DNA of 64,000 bases from assembly GCA_020725385.1 (NCBI GenBank), contig DYFC01000034.1, forward strand, positions 72,339-136,338. The letters run 5' to 3'. Origin of the DNA: Nitrospira japonica (GTDB lineage Bacteria > Nitrospirota > Thermodesulfovibrionia > Thermodesulfovibrionales > SM23-35). The notes under the pieces are model-generated. The model was given only the letters and a program-made list of their open reading frames with translations, was not told the origin of the DNA and searched no databases. The position numbers and the translations under genes are program-made. The first letter of the stretch is position 1. Each line of letters begins with the position of its first letter. Shown here piece by piece: positions 39,595 to 48,915 of this stretch.

Positions 39595-40620
39595 TTAGTA
39601 CCAGATAACAGTGCCATCTTTTGATTTTACAGGCACTTTTCTTAAAGGCAGATGTTTTTCCCAGATATGTTTATTTTCAATATACCATTGGATTGTATTT
39701 TTGAGTCCATCTTCAAATTTGGTCAAAGGTGTAAATCCAAATATATCATTTGCTTTTTTATAAGTTGCAATATGTTTTTGGACCTGTCCGAATCTATCAG
39801 GAATATAGTCAAAACGGGTTTCATCGAGATTAAATATTTTAATAACTTTTCTGGCAATTTGAAGAATACTTAATGATTCGCCTGTGCCGATATTGAAAAC
39901 TTCACCTTTAACCTTTTCTATAGGTGCATGAAGCACAAGGTCAATGGCATTAGAAGTATCTGAAGCATGTACCCAGTCTCTTTCTGCAGAACCATCACCA
40001 TGAATAGTAAGTTTTTCGCCGAGTATGCAACTTGTGATAAAGCGTGGTACTACTTTTTCAAGATGTTGTTTCGGGCCATAATTATTGAAAGGTCTTAAGA
40101 TAACAGCAGGTATATCATAGGCAATTATATAAGAAGACACAAGTCTGTCGGCTCCGGCTTTTGCAGCAGCGTAAGGGCTGGTAGGATTTAGTGGATGATC
40201 TTCATCCATGGGTTCATAAATAGCAGTGCCATAAACTTCGGAAGTGGATATATGAATAAACCGCTCTATTTTTTCGGCATATTTCACAACAGCATTTACG
40301 ACCGATTGTGTGCCAAGTACATCTGTTATGAAGAATTCTCTATGGGAGTAAAGAGAGCGTGCAACATGAGTTTCTGCTGCAAAATGAACAATTATATCGG
40401 ACTTTTTAACAAGGTCGCTGACGAGGTCTAAATTATTGACATCACCGTACCAGAACTCAAATCTTTCCGATTCTCTGATTTCCCTGCTTATGTTTTCAAT
40501 GTCTCCAGCATAGGTAAGGTAATCAAGGACAATAATTTTGTAATTGGAATATTTATTGTAAATATGTTCTATGAAGTTACTTCCTATAAATCCGGCTCCA
40601 CCTGTAACTAATAAAGTCTT
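39595..40620 (-). CDS. NAD-dependent sugar epimerase/dehydratase (GDP-mannose or dTDP-glucose dehydratase-like)
   Basis: LLVTGGAGFIGSNFIEH, HFAAETHVARSL, YAAAKAGADRL. Start moved to MKTLLV from the track's 40650. Confidence 0.9.
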   Translation of the reverse strand, partial: KTLLVTGGAGFIGSNFIEHIYNKYSNYKIIVLDYLTYAGDIENISREIRESERFEFWYGDVNNLDLVSDLVKKSDIIVHFAAETHVARSLYSHREFFITDVLGTQSVVNAVVKYAEKIERFIHISTSEVYGTAIYEPMDEDHPLNPTSPYAAAKAGADRLVSSYIIAYDIPAVILRPFNNYGPKQHLEKVVPRFITSCILGEKLTIHGDGSAERDWVHASDTSNAIDLVLHAPIEKVKGEVFNIGTGESLSILQIARKVIKIFNLDETRFDYIPDRFGQVQKHIATYKKANDIFGFTPLTKFEDGLKNTIQWYIENKHIWEKHLPLRKVPVKSKDGTVIWY

Positions 40621-40719
40621 CATTCTTCCCCCGTTGCTATATTTTGCCATATCTGCTTAATTAAAGCATGTATATAAATTTAACATAAAAAATATTTTTT
40701 GTTTTTTAATATTGGTATT

Positions 40720-42621
40720 TTATCGGTCTTTTGATACTTGTTTTTTGTATAGAAAGCAATATATTTTGAATGTAAGGTCAAACAGCACAATTAGCGCGAG
40801 CCCTGCCATTAATATTACGAGAAACGCATCTATTTTGAAAGTTAATTTTTCAGTATGTGATAATGTATGTGAAGCTTTTTCAATAAATATCCAAATTAAT
40901 TTCCACGAAGCTGTAAGAGTTGTTGTGAACATAAAAAGCATTGGAAGAAAAGTTATCCATGAATATCTTGCTTTTCCTGATTTGATTATAAAAACCGTTC
41001 CAACTCCAAATGCTATCGCAGCAAGCAATTGATTGGCTACCCCGAACATAGGCCAGATGGTAGATACGCTTCCGGAATAAATTAGAAAAGACCATGCAGA
41101 GACAACCATAAGGCTTGTTATTATATTTCCCGGAAGCCAGCCTGTTCGGGCTAAAGGTTTGTAGATTATACCTCCGAGTTCCTGTAAAAGAAATCTTGCT
41201 ACTCTTGTTCCTGCATCTACTGTAGTCAAAATAAATAAAGCTTCAAACATTAAAGCAAAGTTATACCAGTAAGGCATAAGTGAATACATGCCCGGTAATC
41301 CTGATAATATTGAAGCCATGCCAACTGCAAGAGACACAGCGCCTCCGGGTCTTCCAACAACGTTTGTTCCAACCATCTGTGAGAATTCATTTACTTTTTC
41401 AACAGGAAAGCCGAGAGCTGCTATAGCATCAAAAGACAGTTTTGAATTAATCGCAAAATAATCTCCCGGAATAAGTATAGTTGCTGCAATGAGAGCCATT
41501 ACAGCGACAAATCCCTCTGTGAGCATTGCTCCAAAACCGATCACCGGAATATCTTTTTCATTCATAAGCATCTTTGGAGTAGTACCCGATGAAATAAGGG
41601 AGTGAAATCCAGAAATGGCTCCGCAGGCTATTGTAATAAACATAAAAGGGAACAGTGTCCCCGGTATTATAGGTCCTCCACCTTTTGTAAATTTCGTAAC
41701 AGCAGGCATCTGAATATATGGAGCGATAAAAATAACGCCAAGCGCAAGTAATGCTATTGTGCCTATTTTCATATATGTTGAAAGGTAATCTCTTGGAGCA
41801 AGAAGAAGCCAGACAGGCAATACAGAAGCAATGAATCCATAGATAGCGATACTTAAAACAAGCGAGTTTCTTGATAGATTAAATACAGGTTCAAGGAATG
41901 AGCCCGGTATATAATGACCTGTGAACACAGCAATCAAAAGTAGAAAAACACCGATAGCGCTCATTTCAAATACTTTGCCGGGTCTAAGACTATGCATGTA
42001 AACACCCATCAGAAGTGCTATTGGAATTGTAAGAAAAATTGTAAATGCACCCCATGGACTTTCAAACAGAGCGTTAACGACAGCAAGACCAAGTCCTGCA
42101 AGAGCAACTATAATTATAAAAAGTATTGCGATAGCTGCTGCAAGCCCGCCAACAGGTCCGATCTCTTCTTTTGCAATCTGGGCGAGAGATTTACCATTTT
42201 TTCTTACAGAAGCAAATAAAATAACCATGTCATGGACAGCTCCACCAAAGGCAGCACCAATAAGTATCCATAGAAAACCGGGAAGATACCCGAATTGGGC
42301 AGCAAGCATGGGCCCGATTAAAGGACCTGCACCTGCAATCGCTGCAAAATGATGACCGAATAGAATCCAGCGATTTGTTGGATGATAATCAATACCATCA
42401 AAAAGTTTCCTGGCAGGAGTTATTCTTTTTTCATCAATTATAAGGACTTTAGAAGTAATAAATGCTGCATAAAATCTGTAAGTTATGACATAAAAACATG
42501 CTGTTGCCGTAACAAGCCAGAGTGCGTTTATTTTTTCTGCAGGATGAAATATGCCGGTGGCTATTGAAAGGGAAACGGCAGCAATTATGGATATGGAAAA
42601 CCATATAGTTTTCTTAATCAT
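40720..42621 (-). CDS. cstA: Carbon starvation protein CstA family
   Basis: HHFAAIAGAGPLIGPMLAAQFGYLPGFLWI and GTTPKML motifs, many TMs. Confidence 0.95.
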   Translation of the reverse strand: MIKKTIWFSISIIAAVSLSIATGIFHPAEKINALWLVTATACFYVITYRFYAAFITSKVLIIDEKRITPARKLFDGIDYHPTNRWILFGHHFAAIAGAGPLIGPMLAAQFGYLPGFLWILIGAAFGGAVHDMVILFASVRKNGKSLAQIAKEEIGPVGGLAAAIAILFIIIVALAGLGLAVVNALFESPWGAFTIFLTIPIALLMGVYMHSLRPGKVFEMSAIGVFLLLIAVFTGHYIPGSFLEPVFNLSRNSLVLSIAIYGFIASVLPVWLLLAPRDYLSTYMKIGTIALLALGVIFIAPYIQMPAVTKFTKGGGPIIPGTLFPFMFITIACGAISGFHSLISSGTTPKMLMNEKDIPVIGFGAMLTEGFVAVMALIAATILIPGDYFAINSKLSFDAIAALGFPVEKVNEFSQMVGTNVVGRPGGAVSLAVGMASILSGLPGMYSLMPYWYNFALMFEALFILTTVDAGTRVARFLLQELGGIIYKPLARTGWLPGNIITSLMVVSAWSFLIYSGSVSTIWPMFGVANQLLAAIAFGVGTVFIIKSGKARYSWITFLPMLFMFTTTLTASWKLIWIFIEKASHTLSHTEKLTFKIDAFLVILMAGLALIVLFDLTFKIYCFLYKKQVSKDR

Positions 42622-42868
42622 CGCAATTTATTTTAACCCGAATAATCCGGATATTGCTAAAAAATTATTTATAACTTTCAGCTATGGCAGGATCATTTCG
42701 GAGAGAAAAACTTCTTCATCAAGAATAGATAATTTTTTTAGTTTGACTATAGATGTATTGATAAAACAGATTGAGAACCAAAAAGACAACAAAGGGCATA
42801 TTATATTTTTGACATATTTGTTTAATCTGTTCCCTTAGTTTAAATATAACAAATGTTAAATTTACTTA

Positions 42869-43432
42869 TTAATCAGGTGTTATTCTGCTAAATTTAGCAC
42901 CTTTTATCGAAACTCCTCCCATTATACCCTTCTGATCAAAAACAAATCCGGCAACAGGATGCTGGCTACGAAGTGTTTCTACAGAAGCTTCAGTTCCGAC
43001 ATCAATAAGTGTGACTTCAGCGTCAACTCCAGCTTCCCATCCTTCACTTTTTCTGAATTTATTTAGCACTTCATCAGTCATAAAAAGAATAATCATATCA
43101 TACTTAACTGCTCCAATCTGCCATCCAATTGAACCTTCAGCAATACTATAATAGTCAACAGGTTTTCCTTCAATCAATAATGCACCCTGTCCGTACTTTC
43201 CACCAATTATGAAACCGGCTTTAGTAATATCAGGCATGACAAGGACACCTTTTGCACCTTTAAGATAATTAGTTCCACCTTTAACCTGTTTATTGAAACG
43301 AGTCATGGCAGCATTGACACTTGCATTTATCTCTTCTTTAGTTTTTGCATAACAGAATGAAGAAAGAACCGAAAGAAAAAGAGATAAACAAAATAAAGCA
43401 ACGAAAATTGTTGAAAAATTACGTCTAAACAT
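42869..43432 (-). CDS. SYLF/YSC84 lipid-binding domain protein
   Basis: YLKGAKGVLVMPDITKAGFIIGGKYGQGALL. Confidence 0.9.
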   Translation of the reverse strand: MFRRNFSTIFVALFCLSLFLSVLSSFCYAKTKEEINASVNAAMTRFNKQVKGGTNYLKGAKGVLVMPDITKAGFIIGGKYGQGALLIEGKPVDYYSIAEGSIGWQIGAVKYDMIILFMTDEVLNKFRKSEGWEAGVDAEVTLIDVGTEASVETLRSQHPVAGFVFDQKGIMGGVSIKGAKFSRITPD

Positions 43433-43607
43433 TTTAACACCTCCTTATTGACTTTCTGAATCAATCATATCATATTATGAAATTGTTTGCATTTTGCTCA
43501 TTTAACTTTTTGCTCTTCGCTCTATGCTCTACGCTTTTTTGCAGACTTGCCAGCGTATAAGCTTTTTATTGGTTGAAATATTTCTTTCATAATGACAGAC
43601 TAATTCT

Positions 43608-44348
43608 ATGCAAATAATTACTGCAAAAGCATTGACGAAAAGATATGGAACCCTTGTTGCTGTTGATTCAGTTGATTTTAATATATTCAAAGGTGAGTGT
43701 TTCGGTTTTTTAGGTCCAAATGGCGCAGGGAAGACCACAGTTATGAAAATCATTTATTGTTTTCTACCTCCGGATTCAGGTGAAGTTAGGGTTTTCGGTC
43801 TGGATGTTAAAGAATCTTCAAGCTTAATAAAAGCCCGAACAGGTGTGATGCCACAGGAAGATAATCTTGATCCTGATCTTTCGGTTCTGGAAAATCTTAT
43901 TGTTTATGCAAGATATTTTGATATGCCAAAGAAAAAATCTTTTCCTATCGCAATGGAACTTCTTGATTTTGTTGATTTGAAAGATAGGCCAAATACGAAA
44001 ATTACGGATCTTTCCGGAGGAATGAAAAGAAGACTTGTATTAGCCCGTTCACTTATCAATAATCCGGAACTGTTGATTCTTGATGAACCGACAACAGGGC
44101 TGGATCCGCATAGCCGTAGAAATGTGTGGGAAAAACTGAATTATCTAAAATCAAGAAATACAACACTTATTCTTACTACTCATTATATGGAAGAGGCAGA
44201 AAGATTATGCGATAGAGTTGCGATTATGGATTCAGGGAAAATAATAACCATTGATACTCCGGCAAAACTTATGGAAACACACGGAGGACATCTTGAGGAT
44301 GTTTATCTGAAACTTACAGGGAAGCAACTTATCGAGAGAGCAATATGA
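43608..44348 (+). CDS. ABC transporter ATP-binding protein (NodI-like)
   Basis: GPNGAGKTT, LSGGMKRRLVLARSLINNPELLILDEPTTGLDP. Confidence 0.94.
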   Translation: MQIITAKALTKRYGTLVAVDSVDFNIFKGECFGFLGPNGAGKTTVMKIIYCFLPPDSGEVRVFGLDVKESSSLIKARTGVMPQEDNLDPDLSVLENLIVYARYFDMPKKKSFPIAMELLDFVDLKDRPNTKITDLSGGMKRRLVLARSLINNPELLILDEPTTGLDPHSRRNVWEKLNYLKSRNTTLILTTHYMEEAERLCDRVAIMDSGKIITIDTPAKLMETHGGHLEDVYLKLTGKQLIERAI

Positions 44349-45100
44349 AATTAAGACGTGCATTTAGAGTATGGCAAAGAAATTTTACTGTTTATACAAA
44401 GCTTTATAAATCAAGCTTTGCTCTGAATTTTGTAGAACCTGTTCTTTATTTAACAGCAATGGGTTTAGGACTCGGTGCGTTTGTACATGAAATAAATGGT
44501 GTGCCGTATATACAATTCATAGCCCCGGGTATAATTGCATCATCTTCAATGTTTGCAGCAATATACGAGTGCACTTATGGCACTTATGTAAGAATGACAT
44601 ACCAGAAAACATTCGATGCTATTCTTGCAACCCCTGTGAATGTTTATGACCTTATAGCCGGCGAGCTTATCTGGGGAGCAACTAAAAGCATTATTTATGG
44701 AACGACAATCATAATCGTAATTTCTTTGTTCGGGCTTGTAAAATCAGCTTTAATAATTTTAGTTGTACCATTTCTTTTCATTACAGGAATAATTTTTGCA
44801 GAAATATCAATTATTTTTGTAGCTATTGTTCCCGGCATAGATTCTTTCAATTATTTTTATACGTTGTTTATGACACCGATGTTTCTTTTTTCCGGAATAT
44901 TTTTCCCTCTTGATAATCTTCCTGCAATTGTTCAGAAAATTGCTTTCTTTACGCCATTATATCATCTTGTGAATATATGTCGTGGATTCGCTTCAGGAGA
45001 TATTAAATACTGTTTGTGGGATATTTTATGGATTACAGTAGTGGTAATAATTCTTGCCCCATATCCTTTCAGACTAATGAGAAGAAGGATATTGAAGTAA
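44345..45100 (+). CDS. ABC transporter permease (NodJ-like)
   Basis: ABC-2 membrane domain, PMFLFSGIFFPLDNLP; 4-nt overlap with the ATPase. Confidence 0.92.
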   Translation: MKLRRAFRVWQRNFTVYTKLYKSSFALNFVEPVLYLTAMGLGLGAFVHEINGVPYIQFIAPGIIASSSMFAAIYECTYGTYVRMTYQKTFDAILATPVNVYDLIAGELIWGATKSIIYGTTIIIVISLFGLVKSALIILVVPFLFITGIIFAEISIIFVAIVPGIDSFNYFYTLFMTPMFLFSGIFFPLDNLPAIVQKIAFFTPLYHLVNICRGFASGDIKYCLWDILWITVVVIILAPYPFRLMRRRILK

Positions 45101-45160
45101 ACATTTTATTGGATCATTTTCTAAAGACTTTTAGTGTTTAAATTAGTCATTTTTTTTGTG

Positions 45161-45225
45161 TTGACACCTTGAAGTCAATTGCTTATTATATAAGTGTTAA
45201 TTATTTAACTTATATAATAAGCAAT
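45161..45225 (+). promoter_or_regulatory. Sigma70-like promoter overlapping an 18-bp perfect inverted repeat upstream of hsdM
   Basis: TTGACA (45161-45166), 17-nt spacer, TATTAT (45184-45189); inverted repeat ATTGCTTATTATATAAGT-N12-ACTTATATAATAAGCAAT at 45178-45225. Confidence 0.75.
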
Positions 45226-45236
45226 AAAGATATAAA

Positions 45237-47003
45237 ATGGTACCTAAGTGGGTTGAAAAAAGGTATAAGGAGCTATGGAATTCATATAAAGATTCTCCTT
45301 TTCGCTTTGAAGATGCAGCAGATGTCCTCAGAAAGAAAATGAAAGATAGCGAAGAACAGGTAAATGTGATTCTTTCTGAGTTAAGAAAAGGGGGATGGCT
45401 AAAGGTAGATTTTGATCCAGAAGATGCAAGAAAAAGAATATACACATTAAAAAGCAGTGAAGAAATCATTACTCAGATACTTTCTATAAATAATAGCAAG
45501 CTAACCAGAAGTGACCTTGAAGGTCTATTAAAGAAAGCAGCCGATCTTATTAGAACACGTGTTGATTATGCATTTATCCTTTTTCTTCTATTTTATAAAA
45601 GGATCAGTGATAAATGGGAAAATGAGTTTGAAAATGCTTATAAGGAAGCTATTGAAGATGGTCTGAACGAAGAAGAAGCAAAGGAAGAAGCAAAAAATTC
45701 AATCTATCATGACTTCGATATTTCACAAGATCTTCTTTGGGAAAATATAAGAAAAGACCCTGCTCGATTACCAGAAAATTTTTCAAAGGCTATGAAGATT
45801 CTGGCAGAAAGAAATCCTGAGTTAAAAGATGTTTTTGAAAATGTTGATTTTGTACAGTTCACTACAAACAGGGAAAATGTTGAAATACTAAGACAGCTCG
45901 TTGAATTATTCAGTGCCAAGCCGCTACATCACGTCTCTCCTGATATTCTTGGTGATGCATATGAATGGATTTTACGCTACTTTGCTCCACAGAAAGCTAA
46001 AGAAGGAGAAGTTTATACACCCAGAGAAGTTATAAAACTCATTGTTGAAATACTTAGCCCCCGACCAGGTGAAAGCGTTTATGACCCTGCACTCGGATCA
46101 TCAGGCATGTTAATAGCTTCATATAAATATGTAAAGGATGAAAAAGGGAAAAGCGAGGCTGATAAGCTTTTTCTTTTTGGTCAGGAAGCCAATCATAAGA
46201 CCCTTGCGTTGTCGGAAATGAATCTTTTTATCCATGACATAAGAAATGCTCAGATCGCGCTTGGCGACACCTTGCTTTATCCGAAATTTAAGGAGGGGGA
46301 AGGAATCAAGACCTTTGATGTTGTTATTGCTAATCCACCATGGAATCAGGATGGATATGCAGAGGAGACTTTGAAAAAAGCAGAGTTCTGGAGGGAGAGG
46401 TTTAATAAATACGGGTTCCCGCCAAATCAATCAGCAGACTGGGCATGGATAGAGCATATGCTGTCATCTGCAAACAATAGAAATGGAAGGGTTGGTGTTG
46501 TTATTGACAATGGCTGTCTTTTCAGAAGCGGAAAGGAAAAGGCAATAAGAACAGGAATCGTCAAAGATGATCTTATAGACACTGTTATCCTTCTACCTGA
46601 AAAGCTTTTTTATAACACGGGTGCACCAGGAGCAATTATCATTCTTAACAAAAACAAACAAAAAGAAAGAAAAGGAACGATTTTATTTATAAATGCAAGT
46701 AAAGAATATGAACAACATCCAGAGGTCAGAAAGCTAAATCGCTTAGGTGATGAGCATATCAATAAAATTGTGAAAGCATACAGAGAATTCACTAATATTG
46801 ACGGTTTCTCTATGGTTGTAGCGCACGAGAAGATAAAAGAAAATGACTATAATCTGAATGTTACCCTTTATGTTTTTCCTGAGGAAGAAACTGAAGAGAT
46901 AGATATAGAGAAAGAGTGGGAGGAAGCGCATAAGATCGAAAAAGAGCTAAAGGAGATCGAGAAAAAAATTGAAGACTATCTCCTTGAATTAAAGGAAGGC
47001 TGA
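45237..47003 (+). CDS. hsdM: Type I restriction-modification DNA methyltransferase with N-terminal wHTH-like extension
   Basis: YTPREVIKLIVEIL, DPALGSSGML, DVVIANPPWNQ (NPPW motif IV). Confidence 0.93.
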   Translation: MVPKWVEKRYKELWNSYKDSPFRFEDAADVLRKKMKDSEEQVNVILSELRKGGWLKVDFDPEDARKRIYTLKSSEEIITQILSINNSKLTRSDLEGLLKKAADLIRTRVDYAFILFLLFYKRISDKWENEFENAYKEAIEDGLNEEEAKEEAKNSIYHDFDISQDLLWENIRKDPARLPENFSKAMKILAERNPELKDVFENVDFVQFTTNRENVEILRQLVELFSAKPLHHVSPDILGDAYEWILRYFAPQKAKEGEVYTPREVIKLIVEILSPRPGESVYDPALGSSGMLIASYKYVKDEKGKSEADKLFLFGQEANHKTLALSEMNLFIHDIRNAQIALGDTLLYPKFKEGEGIKTFDVVIANPPWNQDGYAEETLKKAEFWRERFNKYGFPPNQSADWAWIEHMLSSANNRNGRVGVVIDNGCLFRSGKEKAIRTGIVKDDLIDTVILLPEKLFYNTGAPGAIIILNKNKQKERKGTILFINASKEYEQHPEVRKLNRLGDEHINKIVKAYREFTNIDGFSMVVAHEKIKENDYNLNVTLYVFPEEETEEIDIEKEWEEAHKIEKELKEIEKKIEDYLLELKEG

Positions 47004-47005
47004 TA

Positions 47006-48043
47006 ATGTTTAAGCCCAATTTTCACTATACAGATAAAATCGTTAATGATCTTACCCAAATCGCTGTTGCCAGAGAAGTCATTTTAAATTCTCCCTTCAT
47101 TCCAAAATGGGAAGTCTCTCTTAGGAGAGAAGCGATAATCAGGAGTGCTCACTCATCTACAGCGATTGAAGGAAACAGACTTTCACTTGAACAGGTTAGT
47201 GAACTGGCGCACGGACGCGAGGTAATGGCAACCCGGAAAGATAAACAAGAGGTCTTAAATTATCTTAGGGTTCTTGAATCCATTGACAAGTTGACTGACG
47301 GCAAAAAAATTACTGAAAAAGATGTTTTAAAGGCTCATAAAATGATAACACAAGATACCCTTGAGGATCCTTCTGATTGCGGTGTCTATCGTAATCGTTA
47401 CGTAATAGTCGGGAACAGATTGACTGGAGAGATTATTTTCAGGCCACCTTTGAATGAAGATGTCCCGAAATTGATGAAGGCATTGATTGAGTGGTTGAAT
47501 TCTCCTGAAGCACAGGCTCTCGATCCTGTTATTGAGGCTGGTATAGCTCACTATGAATTTGTGAGAATCCATCCTTTTGTAGATGGCAATGGCAGAACTG
47601 CCCGTGTTCTTGCCACTTTGATACTTTATCTGCGGGGCTTTGATACCAAACAATTCTTCTGTCTCGATGACTACTACGATTCAGACAGACCATCGTATTA
47701 TCGGGCTCTCCAGAGCATTGATCAGAAAACCCTCGACATAACTTCCTGGCTTGAATACTTTGTTACAGGTGTTAAACTGAGCATTGCTACTGTAAAGGAG
47801 AGAGTTATACGACTTAGCAGCGAAAGATTACGAAAAACCAAAAAGGGTCAGATTGCCTTGACTGAAAGACAGATGAGAATTGTGGAGAAGATGATTCAGA
47901 ACAATAAAGTCAGTATTAGTGATGTTGCAGAGATGTTCAAAATAACAAGGCAAGCTGCACTAAAAGAGATGACCAAATTGTCGAAACAGGGGGTTGTACA
48001 ACTCATTGGAAAAGGCCGAGGCGCTTACTATGAGCTGGTTTGA
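47006..48043 (+). CDS. Fic family protein with C-terminal winged HTH
   Basis: HPFVDGNGRTAR Fic motif; C-terminal VSISDVAEMFKITRQAALKEMTKLSKQGVV. Confidence 0.94.
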   Translation: MFKPNFHYTDKIVNDLTQIAVAREVILNSPFIPKWEVSLRREAIIRSAHSSTAIEGNRLSLEQVSELAHGREVMATRKDKQEVLNYLRVLESIDKLTDGKKITEKDVLKAHKMITQDTLEDPSDCGVYRNRYVIVGNRLTGEIIFRPPLNEDVPKLMKALIEWLNSPEAQALDPVIEAGIAHYEFVRIHPFVDGNGRTARVLATLILYLRGFDTKQFFCLDDYYDSDRPSYYRALQSIDQKTLDITSWLEYFVTGVKLSIATVKERVIRLSSERLRKTKKGQIALTERQMRIVEKMIQNNKVSISDVAEMFKITRQAALKEMTKLSKQGVVQLIGKGRGAYYELV

Positions 48044-48300
48044 AGATGGTTGTCATTTAAGTTGTCATTTAGGTTGTCGATTATATACTTCCTTTGTGAA
48101 AGCTGGATTTCCCGATTGATTCGGGGAATGATAAGAGGGTGGGAACGCCGAAGAGTGTTTATTTACTTATAACCTCCTTAGTAATGATTATAGAAGGTAC
48201 ACATTTAGTGGATGTCATTCAGAGTCCGCCAAAGGCAGACGAAGAATCTCGTACCTGTGCTTATTACATGTGCGATAGTCGAGTCGCCCGAAATAAAAAG

Positions 48301-48326
48301 TATGGGCACGTTTCAACGTGCCCATA
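48301..48326. repeat. Perfect hairpin upstream of RAYT
   Basis: TATGGGCACGTT-TC-AACGTGCCCATA (12-bp arms). Confidence 0.9.
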
Positions 48327-48332
48327 TGTTGC

Positions 48333-48898
48333 ATGAATAAAATATATATAACCCAGCGATATACCATCGCTGTTCGATACGATTAAAAAATTATGATTAT
48401 TCACATACAGGAGCATATTTTGTGACCATATGTTCATGGAACAGAGAATGTATGTTTGGAGATGTTGTGGATGGTGAAATGCGTTTAAATAAATATGGAC
48501 AGATTGTGAAGAAAGAATGGTTACAGACAGGAGACATTCGCCAACTTGTGGAATTAGATGAATTTATTGTAATGCCTAATCATGTTCATGGGATTTTGGA
48601 AATAACCGATTATGGTAGGGGCACGTTGCAACGTGCCCCTACGAAAGAACATTTTGGCAAACCTGTACCCAATTCATTACCTACAATTATTCGTTTATTT
48701 AAATCCGCATCAACAAAACAAATAAACATATTACGCAACACGCCTGGTTTTCCTGTCTGGCAACGGAATTACTATGAACATATCATCCGCAATGAAGATG
48801 AATTAAACCGTATCCGAAAATACATCATAACTAATCCATTAAAATGGGATGAGGATGAAAATAATCCGATAAATATTAAACATTATGGGGTTTTATAA
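48333..48898 (+). pseudogene. REP-associated tyrosine transposase (RAYT, Y1_Tnp) with a probable 5' frameshift
   Basis: FIVMPNHVHGILEI HUH-type motif; N-terminal YNPAIYHRCSIRLKNYDYSHTGAYFVTICSWN is encoded upstream of the track start (48422), 2 nt out of phase with ATG 48333. Confidence 0.7.
48615..48642. repeat. Perfect 28-nt palindrome inside the RAYT coding region
   Basis: GTAGGGGCACGTTG|CAACGTGCCCCTAC. Confidence 0.95.
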
Positions 48899-48915
48899 AC
48901 AAAATAAATAAAAAT

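Noticed and set aside
48139-48336. 65-aa ORF between Fic and RAYT
   Set aside because: Spans REP-like sequences and a hairpin; no recognisable domain.
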